64,000 nucleotides of DNA from Tetrapisispora phaffii CBS 4417 (taxonomy: Eukaryota; Ascomycota; Saccharomycetes; Saccharomycetales; Saccharomycetaceae). Position numbers and translations under genes: made by a program. Every line of letters begins with the position of its first letter. Positions within the stretch are counted from its first letter, which is position 1. This document shows, piece after piece, positions 29,477 through 39,500 of this stretch. Below the pieces are notes generated by a model. The model searched no databases. It had not been told where the DNA came from and saw only the letters and a list, made by a program, of their open reading frames with translations. The stretch lies in assembly GCF_000236905.1 (NCBI RefSeq), contig NC_016527.1:62001-126000 (forward strand), written 5' to 3'.

Positions 29477-31918
29477 ATGGGATACAATAGTGGTCAGAAT
29501 GCAGAAGAGATGAGGAACCAGTTTCCTGTTCTTGATTCCCAGGACGGAGTCAGGACCGGTGATATGATTGGTAATTCACATTCCAATGGGAGCTCGGTGC
29601 CTTTTCCTTATAATCATCAATCGACGGTTTCCATCAATTCTATTCAATCCATTGTGGAACCAATCACTCCTCCATCTGTGGTTCAGATGGATGTGAAGAA
29701 AAATCATCACAAGACAAGATCGTTGGATTCAAGCAATTTCACTCCATCAGTCAATATGTTTGATAGAGGTGCTGATATTAACTCGATAAAGAATTCACAA
29801 GTCGGTTCTCACTTCCCTATTTACAATTTTGATGATAGTATTAATGGAAATAGCAACATGATTGTGGCACCCACGCTAAGTTCTAACACTCCATTGCCAA
29901 TGATTAATGAATTCGATACGTTAAGTAATGGTACTATTAATAATACACAATCTGCATCTTATTCAATGGGAAGGCAAATGCATAAGCAAAGAATACCATC
30001 ATCTAATAAAGCACGCCAGTCAGAAAATAGTAAAAACTTTCAGAATCAGTCAGCATTATCGTCGTCATTGGCTTCTTCATCTATGCATACATCAAATCAA
30101 CCATCATCAATGGCTGAACTTTCTTTATTGCCATTGGATAAAATAAATTATGCAAGTTTAGCTACTGACCAATTTGGTTGTAGGTTCTTACAAAAGAAAC
30201 TAGAATATCCAGCAGAAAGTAATATTGTAAGAGACCTTCTATATGAAGACATCAAATCAATATTTTTAGAGTTGGTACTTGATCCATTTGGAAACTACTT
30301 GATACAAAAACTATGTGACTATTTTACTACAGATCAGAAAACATCTCTAATAAAATCAATTTATCCACATGTATTCCAAATATCAATAAACCAATACGGT
30401 ACAAGATCGTTACAAAAAATCATTGATACAGTGGAAAACGATGCTCAAATTGACTTAATAATTAGAGGTTTTTCAAGAGAATGTGCTTCTATTAATCAGA
30501 TTGTAACATTAATTAATGATTTAAATGGTAACCATGTAATTCAAAAATGCATATTCAAATTCCCAACTACAAAATTTGATTTCATAGTGGATGCTATCAT
30601 CCATAAAAATAATATTGTGTTAATTTCGACTCATAAACATGGGTGTTGTGTTTTACAAAAACTATTGGGGATCTCCACATTACAACATATTTTTAAACTA
30701 TCGACTAAGATTATTGAATATCTTCATTTTTTGATTAATGATCAATTTGGTAATTATATCGTCCAATTCCTTTTCGATATCGAGGAATTAGATTTTTACT
30801 TACTATCAGAAATTTATAATAAGCTTGTAGGAGATATTTGTAACTTAGCATGCTCAAAATTTTCTTCAAATGTTATTGAAAAATTTATAGAAAAACTATT
30901 CAGATTGTTGATTAAATTGATAACTAATGATAAAAAGCAGAATATAAAGCCAGCCGATAAAGATTTAATTCAGGTCTGTATTGATATAATTTTAACAATA
31001 GTTAATATTTTCACCAGAAATTTAAATGGTCTAATTAAAGATAAATTTGCTAATTACACCTTACAAACTTTATTGGACGTCAAAAACTATACTCCTTTCT
31101 TAATGTATGATGGTAATAAACAATTTATTTTACAAGAAAATTATCAAGAATTTGGTATTGAGTTCAATAAAAGGATTAACAATTTGATATATTTGACAAA
31201 AAATGTATTACCTTCAATCAAAACTACATCGTATGCTAAGAAGATTAAATTAAAAGTCAAAGTTTTCGCAGAGTTAAAGGGTACAGCTTTTACAGATTTT
31301 GTACAAAATAATGACCTTCAAAAACAAAACTCTGAAAGTACAGAACATATCAGTCAAAATAAAAAATTCACAAAGAAAAAATTACATGAAAGATATTCTT
31401 CATTGCCAAATATAATAAATAAAACGACAAACCCATCATTGCAATCTTCTATTTCCAATATATTGGCAAATCAAAGCCACGTGAAACCAGGAGATGCAAT
31501 AAATATTAACTCAAGATTGTTATCTACCTCGAATAACATCACGTATTCAAATCCAAATCAAACGGGAGGGTCAGGTTATAATTTTGAGGAAAATAATAGG
31601 CCATCAAATTTGTTGGAAATTGGATTGAAATCTTTAACTTTAGAAAACCAACAACTTCAACCACAACCTACAATCGTTCAAAAAAGATTATCTATTTTTT
31701 CTACTAATGAAACAGCACTGAATAATGGTATGGGACACTCCCAAGTTGACATGTCAACTAATAGTAGTTCATATCCACTCCCAAATCCATTACTTCAAAG
31801 TTATACTAGTCTATCTATATCTGCTTTAACTGATATTGACGATAATTCAATGACTCAAAGTGCTATGAATGATCCATTTCAAAAAGATCAATTATTAAAA
31901 AACCAAATGTATCCTTAA
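29477..31918 (+). CDS. MPT5: PUF-family RNA-binding repressor Mpt5 (Puf5)
   Basis: A protein of 813 residues (S. cerevisiae 859). It binds UGUA-containing 3' UTRs, for example HO mRNA, and recruits the Ccr4-Not deadenylase. The first ATG is at 29477 (MGYNSGQ); the eleven in-frame codons before it begin with GTG. The conserved YNHQ-SINSIQSIVEPITPP segment lies near residue 45. The Pumilio repeats span about residues 215-590: LATDQFGCRFLQKKLE, DPFGNYLIQKLCDY, NQYGTRSLQKIIDT, DLNGNHVIQKCIFKF, HKHGCCVLQKLL, NDQFGNYIVQFL and DKFANYTLQTLLD. Asn/Gln/Ser-rich ends flank them. No 5' intron was detected upstream. Confidence 0.95.
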   Translation: MGYNSGQNAEEMRNQFPVLDSQDGVRTGDMIGNSHSNGSSVPFPYNHQSTVSINSIQSIVEPITPPSVVQMDVKKNHHKTRSLDSSNFTPSVNMFDRGADINSIKNSQVGSHFPIYNFDDSINGNSNMIVAPTLSSNTPLPMINEFDTLSNGTINNTQSASYSMGRQMHKQRIPSSNKARQSENSKNFQNQSALSSSLASSSMHTSNQPSSMAELSLLPLDKINYASLATDQFGCRFLQKKLEYPAESNIVRDLLYEDIKSIFLELVLDPFGNYLIQKLCDYFTTDQKTSLIKSIYPHVFQISINQYGTRSLQKIIDTVENDAQIDLIIRGFSRECASINQIVTLINDLNGNHVIQKCIFKFPTTKFDFIVDAIIHKNNIVLISTHKHGCCVLQKLLGISTLQHIFKLSTKIIEYLHFLINDQFGNYIVQFLFDIEELDFYLLSEIYNKLVGDICNLACSKFSSNVIEKFIEKLFRLLIKLITNDKKQNIKPADKDLIQVCIDIILTIVNIFTRNLNGLIKDKFANYTLQTLLDVKNYTPFLMYDGNKQFILQENYQEFGIEFNKRINNLIYLTKNVLPSIKTTSYAKKIKLKVKVFAELKGTAFTDFVQNNDLQKQNSESTEHISQNKKFTKKKLHERYSSLPNIINKTTNPSLQSSISNILANQSHVKPGDAININSRLLSTSNNITYSNPNQTGGSGYNFEENNRPSNLLEIGLKSLTLENQQLQPQPTIVQKRLSIFSTNETALNNGMGHSQVDMSTNSSSYPLPNPLLQSYTSLSISALTDIDDNSMTQSAMNDPFQKDQLLKNQMYP

Positions 31919-32307
31919 TATCAACGAAGACTACCTTAGAAACTAATAATAACTATTTAAAAAAAATGACAGTGAACAAAGTTTCACATATGATTTCATT
32001 ACTGATGAGAATTCGACATTCAACTTTAATTAACCAAGTATGGCATTGACAAGATGAAAAGTAATAGAGGAGTCATGATAGTTTATAAAAATGCTAAATA
32101 AACAACTCTTTTAATATGACTATTAACTTATGGCTAGAGCAATTATCGACTCATTGGAACATAATAAGTTGATATGTAATGACAACTAATAATCTGTATT
32201 TAATTTTATTTTTAAATAGTTTTTAATTAAATAATGCAAAGTAATATAACAATTAATATGTATATAGAAACCTGAATGAAACTTCAAAGTAAAATGGTTA
32301 TTAATGG
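31919..32307. other. Convergent 3' spacer, MPT5 / YGL176C homologue
   Basis: AT-rich, with no recognisable features. Confidence 0.5.
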
Positions 32308-33795
32308 TTATGGAGTTAAGATTTTAGAAACAATGTACTTCAAGTCATTCGGATTATTGATCAAGAATTCAGTTGAAGTGCTTTTATTTCTTTTCAATTC
32401 AGATGTGTAAATAAATTTATTTCTATCTATGAAATTGACTGATTTGACTGAGAAATTGTTTTCCATAGGTATTAAGGTCTCTGAAATAGGTAAGGGATAA
32501 AACGTCGATAATATTTTTGTACTTTTATTATTAGCTTTATTCAAAATATAACTTACTGAGTTATCAGAGAGTGATGTTGAGTAGATATTAACTGTCCTTA
32601 GATTTTGTTCGTCTAACTCCTTATTTGTTCCGTATATTAAAAACCTATCATCATTCGATATTGCAAATAGTTCTTGATCTTTAACCAAATTTTGTAGATA
32701 GTTATCAAAGTACGTTAATCCAGTGGTTTCATCTTCATTAAATAGAAATATATCTAATCTTAACAATGTATTTCCCATGTGAGCCGATAATCCTTGGTTT
32801 GAACTTAATCCACTGATGTAAATTATTCCATCAGAGATACCTTTATGAAGCGAGACGATGGACCTTATAGTTGATAATTTGATTTTATCAAAACTTTCTC
32901 TTAGTGAGTTGAACAAACAGTTGATATCTACTAGTTTTGTATGAATTTCGCCATTTCTACAACCTAAATATAAACGAAAAAACTGTTCAGTAACTTCATA
33001 AGTTTGGATACAAATTATATCTGATTTAATGGTACCTATTCGCACCACCTTTTTTTCTGTAATATCGCCTTCAAATTTAAGTAAAATTAGCTTGTTTTTG
33101 GATGCCATGCATACATATGGACCAATGCAGCAAGAATCATTGATGTCATTTGCTGTCTCTTGGTGCTTATATTCTTTATATGAAATTGATTTTTCCAAGT
33201 CAAAATATTCTAATATGTGTTCATTTGTTGGACTGACTGTATGAAGAAATAAAAAATTTTTATATTCTAAAAAGCTGACGCATTTGTAAACAATATTGCT
33301 ACTTAAGGGATTGGAACTTCGTACGTATAAAAGCTCTGGCTGATCAGTCCCATACTTGTATTTGAATAATAATCCATTTTCTGTGATTAAGTACATATAT
33401 CCATTGGAAAGAATAGTTTTTTGATGCAAAATATTTAAATTTAGATTGAAGATTGGTCCTGCAAAGGATTTGAATGGAGCTATCTCATCAACGGTGTTCA
33501 CTGTAAAGCCATGTAACCTTAAATTGTCAAGTCCTTCTGCAGGGACAGAAAGCGCACCATTGTAAAGACATTCAACAGGGTCCTGGGTTAATGACAAATA
33601 TTTTTTACACATTTCATGATAATTCTTCTTGTTTTGCTTGATATCACTATGATCGGGTGCGGGATCCTTCTTAGGTTTTTTAAACTTCTTTTGACTGTCA
33701 ATTGCATTAGCTACATTGTTAGCAGGGAAATATCTTTTCCTAATAGGGTCAAAATAAAAACCAGGAATAACTGGAGGCTCACGCTGGTTAGACAT
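32308..33795 (-). CDS. Uncharacterised protein, YGL176C homologue (DCAF4-like N-terminus)
   Basis: A 495-residue protein between MPT5 and SAE2 on the minus strand, exactly where S. cerevisiae has uncharacterised YGL176C (554 residues). The N-terminal motif IPGFYFDPIRKRYFP resembles the opening of DCAF4/WDR21 WD-repeat proteins. The remainder is beta-rich with repeat-like strands but no clear WD signature was counted. No transmembrane helix is evident. A propeller-type scaffold is plausible; the function is unknown. Confidence 0.8.
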   Translation of the reverse strand: MSNQREPPVIPGFYFDPIRKRYFPANNVANAIDSQKKFKKPKKDPAPDHSDIKQNKKNYHEMCKKYLSLTQDPVECLYNGALSVPAEGLDNLRLHGFTVNTVDEIAPFKSFAGPIFNLNLNILHQKTILSNGYMYLITENGLLFKYKYGTDQPELLYVRSSNPLSSNIVYKCVSFLEYKNFLFLHTVSPTNEHILEYFDLEKSISYKEYKHQETANDINDSCCIGPYVCMASKNKLILLKFEGDITEKKVVRIGTIKSDIICIQTYEVTEQFFRLYLGCRNGEIHTKLVDINCLFNSLRESFDKIKLSTIRSIVSLHKGISDGIIYISGLSSNQGLSAHMGNTLLRLDIFLFNEDETTGLTYFDNYLQNLVKDQELFAISNDDRFLIYGTNKELDEQNLRTVNIYSTSLSDNSVSYILNKANNKSTKILSTFYPLPISETLIPMENNFSVKSVNFIDRNKFIYTSELKRNKSTSTEFLINNPNDLKYIVSKILTP

Positions 33796-34128
33796 CTTAT
33801 GAACTATTCATCAACCGTAAAGAAATGTAATATTAATTACCCCTTCAAATTACTACCACACACTTAAGCTTATCAGCAATCATACACTGCTCCTGTGTCA
33901 TGTAAATGAAGCAGTGCATGATTTATATACTTCAAAAGCCAATATAATGTTAAATGTTTAAGTTCTTTTAAACTGAATACTCAACTTAATAGCAACATCC
34001 CAAATGAAATGGGCTTAAAGGCATCGATTTAATACTTGAAATAATGTATGTCACGTGATTTAACGATGCAGTGGTCAAGCTATTATGGGTAATGATGGTT
34101 AACAAGAAGTTATTCCTATGAGCAACAA
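33796..34128. other. YGL176C-homologue promoter / SAE2 3' spacer
   Basis: About 330 bases, AT-rich. A CACGTGA E-box at about 34052-34058 is the only motif noticed. Confidence 0.5.
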
Positions 34129-35172
34129 TCAACTATCTCTTGAAAATATCATCAAAGTACTTGGGGTCCATGTAAATTCTCCAGAGTCAATAACTCTATT
34201 AAATTTTACATTTTTGAAGTGATATTCTCTATCTTTAAATGGGACATCTTTCCTGGTTGCCATCAAGAATCTGTATTTTGTTTTCTGAAAGATCAATTCC
34301 TGAGACTTCTTCTTGTCATCTGTTCTCTCTTGGGTAGTTGGGAAGTCCATTCTGCCAAACCCTGGTGGTGAATGAGATCTATCGCGTAAATTGTCAAATT
34401 CATGCTCGTTCTGACGTGCGTTCTTCTTTAATGCTAACTCTACTTCATACTCTTTAGAATTCGGTAGACCTTCTATTTTCTTTTCTTCAATTAAGTTCCC
34501 TAGTCCCTTGACAAATTGTTCCATAAACTGTTCTTTACTGTGCCTTGCCTTTCCTCTGGAAATTGCATATTCGTTGGGTTTGAAATCTTCTAAAATCCAG
34601 GGTTTATTATTTATCGGATTTCTACTCAGATCCAAATAATTCTCAACTGCAGCAGTTTGTGGAGTCTTATCTTCGCTCACAGCTTCCTGTTTAATTTTCT
34701 TATTGTTCAATGGAGTGTTATGGTCTATGAGTCTGATTCGCAAGTGAGATTCCTGTGAGTCGTTTATTATTTGAGATTCCTTCAAGGGTGAACTTTGATC
34801 TTCGAGTTTAACTTCCTGGCTTAAGTAACTCATCTCTTTGGTATTCTTATTATCTAATTTACTAATCTCCATTCTTTTCTGCATGCTACTAGCTGACTGA
34901 AATAAATTTTCTTTGTTGATCTGGTTAAATTGAGTCAGAGTAAAATCATTGTCATCAGAGTCATTCTCAGTCTTGATTAGCATATTTGTGGAATCCTTCA
35001 AAGGTGAAGAATCAGTATCTGCCACTCTAGTATTCTTTACATTTACTTGAGCAACTTCACTGAATCGATGAACCTTACGCGTCACCAAATCAGTGACTAT
35101 TCTTTGAACCTCTAGAAGCTGCTCGAGATTCAAATCCTCGAGTTGGTCCTTCAAAGCCAATTCAAGCACCAT
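34129..35172 (-). CDS. SAE2: DNA-end resection protein Sae2 (CtIP/Ctp1 family)
   Basis: A 347-residue protein (345 in S. cerevisiae) that activates the Mre11 endonuclease for meiotic and mitotic break processing. The ATG at 35172 (MVLELALKDQL) is used because the longer frame begins with GTG. An N-terminal helix supports oligomerisation. The C-terminal SHSPPGFGRMDFPTTQ contains the CDK site equivalent to S267. The KYRFLMATRKDVPFKDREYHFK region follows. The last 16 codons read EFTWTPSTLMIFSRDS; the same bases in another frame give YMDPKYFDDIFKR then stop, so a small indel near 34170 is possible. Confidence 0.9.
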   Translation of the reverse strand: MVLELALKDQLEDLNLEQLLEVQRIVTDLVTRKVHRFSEVAQVNVKNTRVADTDSSPLKDSTNMLIKTENDSDDNDFTLTQFNQINKENLFQSASSMQKRMEISKLDNKNTKEMSYLSQEVKLEDQSSPLKESQIINDSQESHLRIRLIDHNTPLNNKKIKQEAVSEDKTPQTAAVENYLDLSRNPINNKPWILEDFKPNEYAISRGKARHSKEQFMEQFVKGLGNLIEEKKIEGLPNSKEYEVELALKKNARQNEHEFDNLRDRSHSPPGFGRMDFPTTQERTDDKKKSQELIFQKTKYRFLMATRKDVPFKDREYHFKNVKFNRVIDSGEFTWTPSTLMIFSRDS

Positions 35173-35468
35173 TGTACCTCTGAATGCACACAAATTGTAA
35201 GCTCTTCGAAAAGAACTATTAGTCGATACTTTGCGCTGTAAACTTGACACATTTTTTCTGTTTCTTCTTTTCGATCACTTATCTTTATATAGAGATTTTT
35301 CCTTCGAGCACACGAAATACCTTTCCTTATTTAAAAGAAAGGTCTTCGCAAATCTAGAAATAAAGTCAAATAATATTTATGATAGTTTTGTTGATTCTAT
35401 TATTGAACTAGTTTAAGGTAAGTTGTTGCTGAAATATCTCGTTGCAAGTAGGTGAATAAGATTGGGGT

Positions 35469-36326
35469 ATGTCTTTGTATAGCTACCTGGAGAAAACTTA
35501 TGGTTCAAAGCCAAAAAAGTCAAAGAGTAAGAAGAATAAGCAGGAAGAAGGAAGTGGAAGAAAGTCTGAGGTACGTGCTGCTATTAAGGTTGTTGATAGA
35601 TCAGAAGGTATTAGAAGCCAGACTGCTTTAAAAGGTGCTACTTTGAGTGAGCAAAGTTCAAATGCTGTACCGAAATCTTTATGGAAAAATCTTGAGACTA
35701 ATGAAGTAACAACCATAGAAAATATACAAAAGCCTTTGAAATCTGGTCTAAACGGTGAAACGTTAAGTTCTGGAGCTTTAGCTGGTCTACAGACTGCAGA
35801 GATGGTTAAGAGGCAAGTAAAAGAAAAAGATATGGAAAAACGACAGAATATTTCTAGTATGTCCAATAAAGAAGTGATCTATAGAGACTTAAGTGGTAGA
35901 AAAATAAAAAATATTGACCTTAAATTGAAGGTAGATGAAAACGAAAAGAATAATAAACAACTTTTGGACATGCAAAAGTTAATAGACATGAATAAAGGGG
36001 ATGTTCAATTGTCAATGGCTAAAAAATCAATGACTCTTGAACAACTAACTTCAAAATCAAAGCAACTTGAAATACTGCAAGAAGATCCAGCTCAACAATT
36101 TGGATTCTCTAAAGATCAAGATATTTTAGATACTTACAATAACACCTCAATAACTGGTTATAAACTGTATACCAAAATATTTCCTGATAATAGGTTTGGC
36201 ATCCAACCAGGTTATAGGTGGGACGGTGTTGATAGGTCGAATGGTTTCGAAAAGAGATGGTTCAAAAAGAAAAATGAATTAGAAGAACAAAAGATACAAA
36301 AATATACAATGTCTGATGATATGTAA
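35469..36326 (+). CDS. BUD13: RES-complex splicing factor Bud13
   Basis: A 285-residue protein (266 in S. cerevisiae) in the pre-mRNA retention and splicing complex with Pml1 and Snu17. The start [20 protein letters not shown] matches the family. The C-terminal conserved block is complete: [10 protein letters not shown], then [20 protein letters not shown] and [10 protein letters not shown]. The middle is Lys-rich and disordered. SAE2 and BUD13 are divergent over about 300 bases, the same arrangement as in S. cerevisiae. Confidence 0.94.
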   Translation: MSLYSYLEKTYGSKPKKSKSKKNKQEEGSGRKSEVRAAIKVVDRSEGIRSQTALKGATLSEQSSNAVPKSLWKNLETNEVTTIENIQKPLKSGLNGETLSSGALAGLQTAEMVKRQVKEKDMEKRQNISSMSNKEVIYRDLSGRKIKNIDLKLKVDENEKNNKQLLDMQKLIDMNKGDVQLSMAKKSMTLEQLTSKSKQLEILQEDPAQQFGFSKDQDILDTYNNTSITGYKLYTKIFPDNRFGIQPGYRWDGVDRSNGFEKRWFKKKNELEEQKIQKYTMSDDM

Positions 36327-36357
36327 TGAGTAGTTGTTAAAAAACTCTTAAGCAATA

Positions 36358-36405
36358 AGAATAATAATAATAGTAGTAGTAATGATGATAATAATAATAA
36401 TACAT
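36358..36405. repeat. ATA/GTA trinucleotide microsatellite
   Basis: An imperfect run of AAT, AGT and GAT units in the short spacer between convergent BUD13 and XRN1. Confidence 0.8.
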
Positions 36406-36544
36406 TAGTCTATTTGATATTCAAATATATATAAAATAGTACATAAAGTAAATTCATTTACAACAGTAAGAGCTGGATAACATCATATTGAGGTTGCAAA
36501 AATAATTGAAGTGTATTAAAAAAATAATCAATTAAAATTTAAAA

Positions 36545-39500
36545 CTAATTTGTATCTTTATTTGAAGGATTTTTGGCTGTCTTCTTACCATTGTTTCTGT
36601 TCTTGTTTTGTTGTGGGTGCTTTTTATGGGAAGTGTTCTTCTTATTGTCATCCTGAGGTTTCTTGTTTTTAATAAAAGACTTTAGTTCAGCACTACCTTT
36701 TTGGTCAACTGGTGGATGTTGCATAGCACCATTCATTGGCATTGGAACTGGTGGTGGAAACATTCCTTGAGGTGGGTGCATGAAATTGCCCATTGGGAGT
36801 GGCAAGCCTGTTGGGCCATGTGGTGGTGGTGAGAACATCATTGGATTTGGTGGAACAAAACCAGGAGGTAAATGATATGGTAAACCAGCTTGATTATCAC
36901 CATTCGATTCACTAATTGGTTGAGGATTCCCAGTTGCTGGACCTTCGTTAGAATATTGATTTAAAACAGCGCTATAGATATGGTTTGCAGCATGTCTTAT
37001 TGGTGGCAAAGCGGCAGCTGGTGCGATATTCGCATCATTAGCTGCAGAAGTGTTAGATTTGTTGTCATTAATATGTGTTAACAAATCTTGAGCTCTAGCA
37101 GTTCTAATTTTAGCAACTCTTTCTTTTTTAGCTTCAATAGAAGCAGCAGTGTTTTTTTGTTCTCCTCCAGTTTTTTTAGAAGCTTTAGAGTGATAAATGA
37201 ATTGACGGTTACTTATGTTTAATAAATAAGATGCGTCTAATCCCAAACCACGATTAGTTCTCAATCTACCACCAAATCTGTTACCAGCAACAATTTCATT
37301 ATCAAATAGGACTTGAACTGAAATACTATGTGGCAATGTAGTGTAACCAACAACAGTACCCTTAGAAAATAATGGAACTTTACCAGAACTTTGGATATAG
37401 ATAACACGATCACCCAAGTCAAATCTTTGGGAACGCAACTTAGTCAAAGATTCTTTAGGATCAAGAATGGCTTCCCTTGGAACCTTTGCTAATTGTTTTA
37501 TTTCACTTTGTTCAGCAAAAGTAGAATATGGAATGATTGCTTCTTCAATAGCATTGATAGAAGCCTTTGATAAAGAATCACTTTCTAATGAAACAGTAAC
37601 AAAATTTTCAGTAGCATTCTTTAACCAGGTCTTAACTCGATCCAATAATTCAGCAGCCTTGACATTTGTTAATTCTGGATATAGTTCACCGATATTTGGA
37701 ATATCATTTGTTTTTAATCTGGCTAACTTGTCAATGAATTCTGGGAAGGTTTTCTTATAATGATTTAATAGGTCTATAGTTAAATTGGAGTATTCCCAAC
37801 CTTTCACACTTCTTCTAGCATAACCCAGAACTTTTTGACGGCGACCTTCAAATTTAATTGGAATACCAACATCGACACGTCTACCGTCAATACCTGCAAC
37901 TAAGTACTTGGAAGTTATTTTAGACAAAAATAAGGGATGAAATTTCAATGTCTTAGAAACAATGTAAGAAGGTTGATACTTGATTAATTTCTTATCGATA
38001 TCATGTCTGATCTTACCAATTGTAGGTTCTGATCTTATTGATCTTTTTTCAACGGATAATTTTAATCTACTACCACTGCTGTAGCCGTCTATAGTAGCTG
38101 TACCACCATATGCGTAATCACCTAAGAAAACAACCTTAGAACCTTCAGGAAATTCTTGGTCAATTGGCTGTGGAGGCTTTTCGACAAACCTTTTATCAAC
38201 ATTAATAATTGAGTCTACCATTAACTGCACTGGGTAATATTCAATTTGTGATCCAAATGTTTTAACATATGCACCAGTAGAATCTCTTGCTAACCCAGTG
38301 ACAGGAACGACTTTTATGATAGATTTAATGTCACCAATTTTTACGGCTTGTTGTTTACCATAATTTCTATACATAGAATTCTTTAGGTTATTATATTCCT
38401 TTTTTTCGAGATCTGATAAATTTCTTTTAGTGATTTTGCCAGTCATTTCATCAGCACCAATTGTTTCAATACCATTGGAAACTCCAATTAATTTTGACTC
38501 TCTCAAATATGGCCATTTAGTATATACAATTGATTTCATAAATCTATTAGATATTTCATCAATAGTGACATCATCACCTTCATATACATTATTAATGTAG
38601 ATGACCATTGATTGTTGCTTTGATGGTTGTTGGAACACAGCTGTTTCATTGTACTCTAATTTTGCATCAAATGGAATAGTATCAAAACTTGGAAACCCTG
38701 CAGATAAATACTTACCATCTTTTGCTTCTGGTAATAATCCATAACGAATTTCATGTAAATCTAATTTTTCCATTTCAAATTTGATTTCCATACAATGATT
38801 GTGCTTAATATCGCTAAAAACACCATTTAATGGACTTTTATAGACTTCATCCACTTGTGGATTGAATCTAAAAGTCAAATCGATACCAAAAGAGTTTCTT
38901 TCTTTTTCCTCAGGAGTTAGCTTTTCCAAGTAAGGTTGCATGGCAGTTACTAATCTATCTTCGTCAACGAAGGACAATAATACAACAGCTTCCCAGTCGG
39001 CACTCTTACCATTTTTGTCTAACTGTACCTCATTAGGATAGAAATCCAAAATTGGTGACTTTTCATCAAACATCAATGGTCTTAGAACTGCTGGTATTAA
39101 GTTTTTGGATCTTTCTGGCAACACAGCCATCAACTGTTGGAATGGGGTGAAAGGATGACGTTTTTCGAAAACAAATGTTTGGTCTAAACCCTTAGCTAAA
39201 TCGGAAATTCTTGGAGCATAATGTCCCTTGTAGTACCAACTCCAGGATGGACAACCACGATAGTAATAATACAATACCCATTGTAAACCTTCCACATAAT
39301 TTCTGGCGATTTCGGCGACATCTTCCTCGCTATTAATATTTACATACTCAACGGTTCTCTTTATCTCGGTATTATTGGTGGTATCATCGTTTTCGTCAAA
39401 TTTTATTTCTTCTTCAGTGACGACTTTTTCTGAACCAAACAAGTTGAATTTATCTTGATAATATTCTCGCTTCCAAGCTTCGAATCTTGCATCATAAATT

